Of a DNA stretch of 15,489 nt, positions 15,043 through 15,489 are shown piece by piece; position 1 is the stretch's first letter; every line of letters begins with the position of its first letter. This stretch comes from JAAYAY01 sp964429355. GTDB lineage: Bacteria > Planctomycetota > Planctomycetia > Pirellulales > Thermoguttaceae. The DNA lies in assembly GCA_964429355.1 (NCBI GenBank), contig CAYSCH010000230.1:1-15489 (forward strand), in the 5' to 3' direction. The notes under the pieces were generated by a model. That model was not told the origin of the DNA. It worked only from the letters and a program-made list of their open reading frames with translations, and made no database searches. The position numbers and the translations under genes were made by a program.

Positions 15043-15315
15043 CTATTTTGAGGACGTTCCAAAACCTAGTTCTTGACGTGCTTTCAGCACGAGCGACTCG
15101 GTCAACTTGAGAACCGCCACCTGCTCAAAGGGGAGGATGACTTCCCTTCCCCCCATCGAATCGGGGGTGGCTCTCTGGAACAGAACGCAACCATGGCCGA
15201 GGGTGAAATCGGCAAACACAATGCTCTCGCCCAGCATCGTACCAACCACTCCACGGCGGGGGATGCTTGCAGGCCAGTTTGTCAGAACGGACTCAATTCC
15301 AGTAACCTCCGACAT
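15043..15315 (-). CDS. Small conserved-looking protein of unknown function (90 aa)
   Basis: A 90-aa soluble protein, mostly beta-strand in character: NWPASIPRRGVVGTMLGESI, then a second half CVLFQRATPDSMGGREVILPFEQVAVLKLTE. No signal peptide or membrane helix. The IPRRG...P(D)xxGxRxVxLP pattern reminds me of short planctomycete proteins of unknown function; I cannot name a domain. GAGGG lies 7 bases upstream of the ATG at 15315 and supports the start. A minus-strand TATAAA (15338-15333) would serve as a -10 with a very short leader of about 10 bases. The start region is gene-free to the window edge. Confidence 0.7.
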   Translation of the reverse strand: MSEVTGIESVLTNWPASIPRRGVVGTMLGESIVFADFTLGHGCVLFQRATPDSMGGREVILPFEQVAVLKLTESLVLKARQELGFGTSSK

Positions 15316-15489
15316 TTTCTGCCCTCATTTCGTTTATAGACTCGCCGGGCACAACGGGAGTTCCCGAAAACGATGGGGATATCTTGCCCGCCTCGCCTCC
15401 ATGAAACGTAGCTCGCGGAACGATGCGAACGAGTCGGCTCGCATAAGAACGACGTTTACCGGACGCCTTCGGATGCCGGCGACGGGTCT
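15316..15489. other. Right-edge region without a supported gene
   Basis: Contains the possible -10 TATAAA (15338-15333, minus), the palindrome CGGGAGTTCCCG region (15355-15366, arms CGGGA/TCCCG) and an inverted repeat ATGCGA/TCGCAT (15423-15428, 15439-15444). A plus-strand frame from ATG at 15401 is open to the edge for 29 codons but has no ribosome binding site and is not recognisable. Confidence 0.3.

Noticed and set aside
1..15489. tRNA, rRNA, CRISPR array, insertion sequence, integrase or phage gene
   Set aside because: Both strands were read for cloverleaf-like TPsiC motifs, regularly spaced direct repeats and transposase motifs; none gave a supportable call.

Overview
The window looks like a scaffold piece from a GC-rich bacterium, most likely a planctomycete. 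The support is gene style rather than a marker gene: a Tat-exported Gfo/Idh/MocA oxidoreductase, two small proteins (85 and 90 aa) and a membrane-anchored coiled-coil protein that resemble families I associate with Planctomycetes, mostly monocistronic or two-gene units, and several starts with weak or no Shine-Dalgarno sequence. Three runs of exactly ten N (3834-3843, 10029-10038, 12898-12907) are scaffold joins. Each falls inside a gene and breaks its frame artificially. No rRNA, tRNA, CRISPR array, transposase or phage gene was seen.

Layout, left to right. Positions 1-612 hold no convincing complete gene, only a possible C-terminally truncated reading frame on the minus strand at the edge. 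A small two-helix membrane protein (613-870, +) meets a 540-aa membrane/coiled-coil protein carrying three CxxC pairs (876-2498, -) with 5 bp between the stop codons. Diverging from the latter is class II fumarase fumC (2672-4110, +), interrupted by the first N run but probably intact. It converges on a Tat-signal Gfo/Idh/MocA oxidoreductase (4153-5517, -) with a good sigma70-type promoter. After a 539-bp gene-free divergent region comes a two-gene unit joined by an ATGA overlap: a secreted M49 (dipeptidyl-peptidase III type) metallopeptidase (6057-8087, +) and a YhhN/lysoplasmalogenase-family membrane protein (8084-8800, +).

From 8890 to the right edge everything lies on the minus strand. 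In transcription order (right to left) the genes are: a 90-aa protein of unknown function, a DUF3467 protein with a GTG start, a strong intrinsic terminator, a NifS/IscS-type cysteine desulfurase homologue, a family 2 glycosyltransferase, a 537-aa protein with BshC-like (bacillithiol cysteine ligase superfamily) features joined to the glycosyltransferase by an ATGA overlap, and an Eis-type GNAT acetyltransferase with an SCP2-like C-terminal domain.

The most interesting points are in this right half. The desulfurase homologue keeps the PLP lysine and the PLP-pocket residues but has serine where the catalytic cysteine should be. A strong terminator ends 12 bases before its start codon, which suggests read-through or attenuation control. 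The translationally coupled glycosyltransferase/BshC-like pair, flanked by a desulfurase-like enzyme and an acetyltransferase, could be a sulfur or thiol-metabolite locus, though this is inference from context only.
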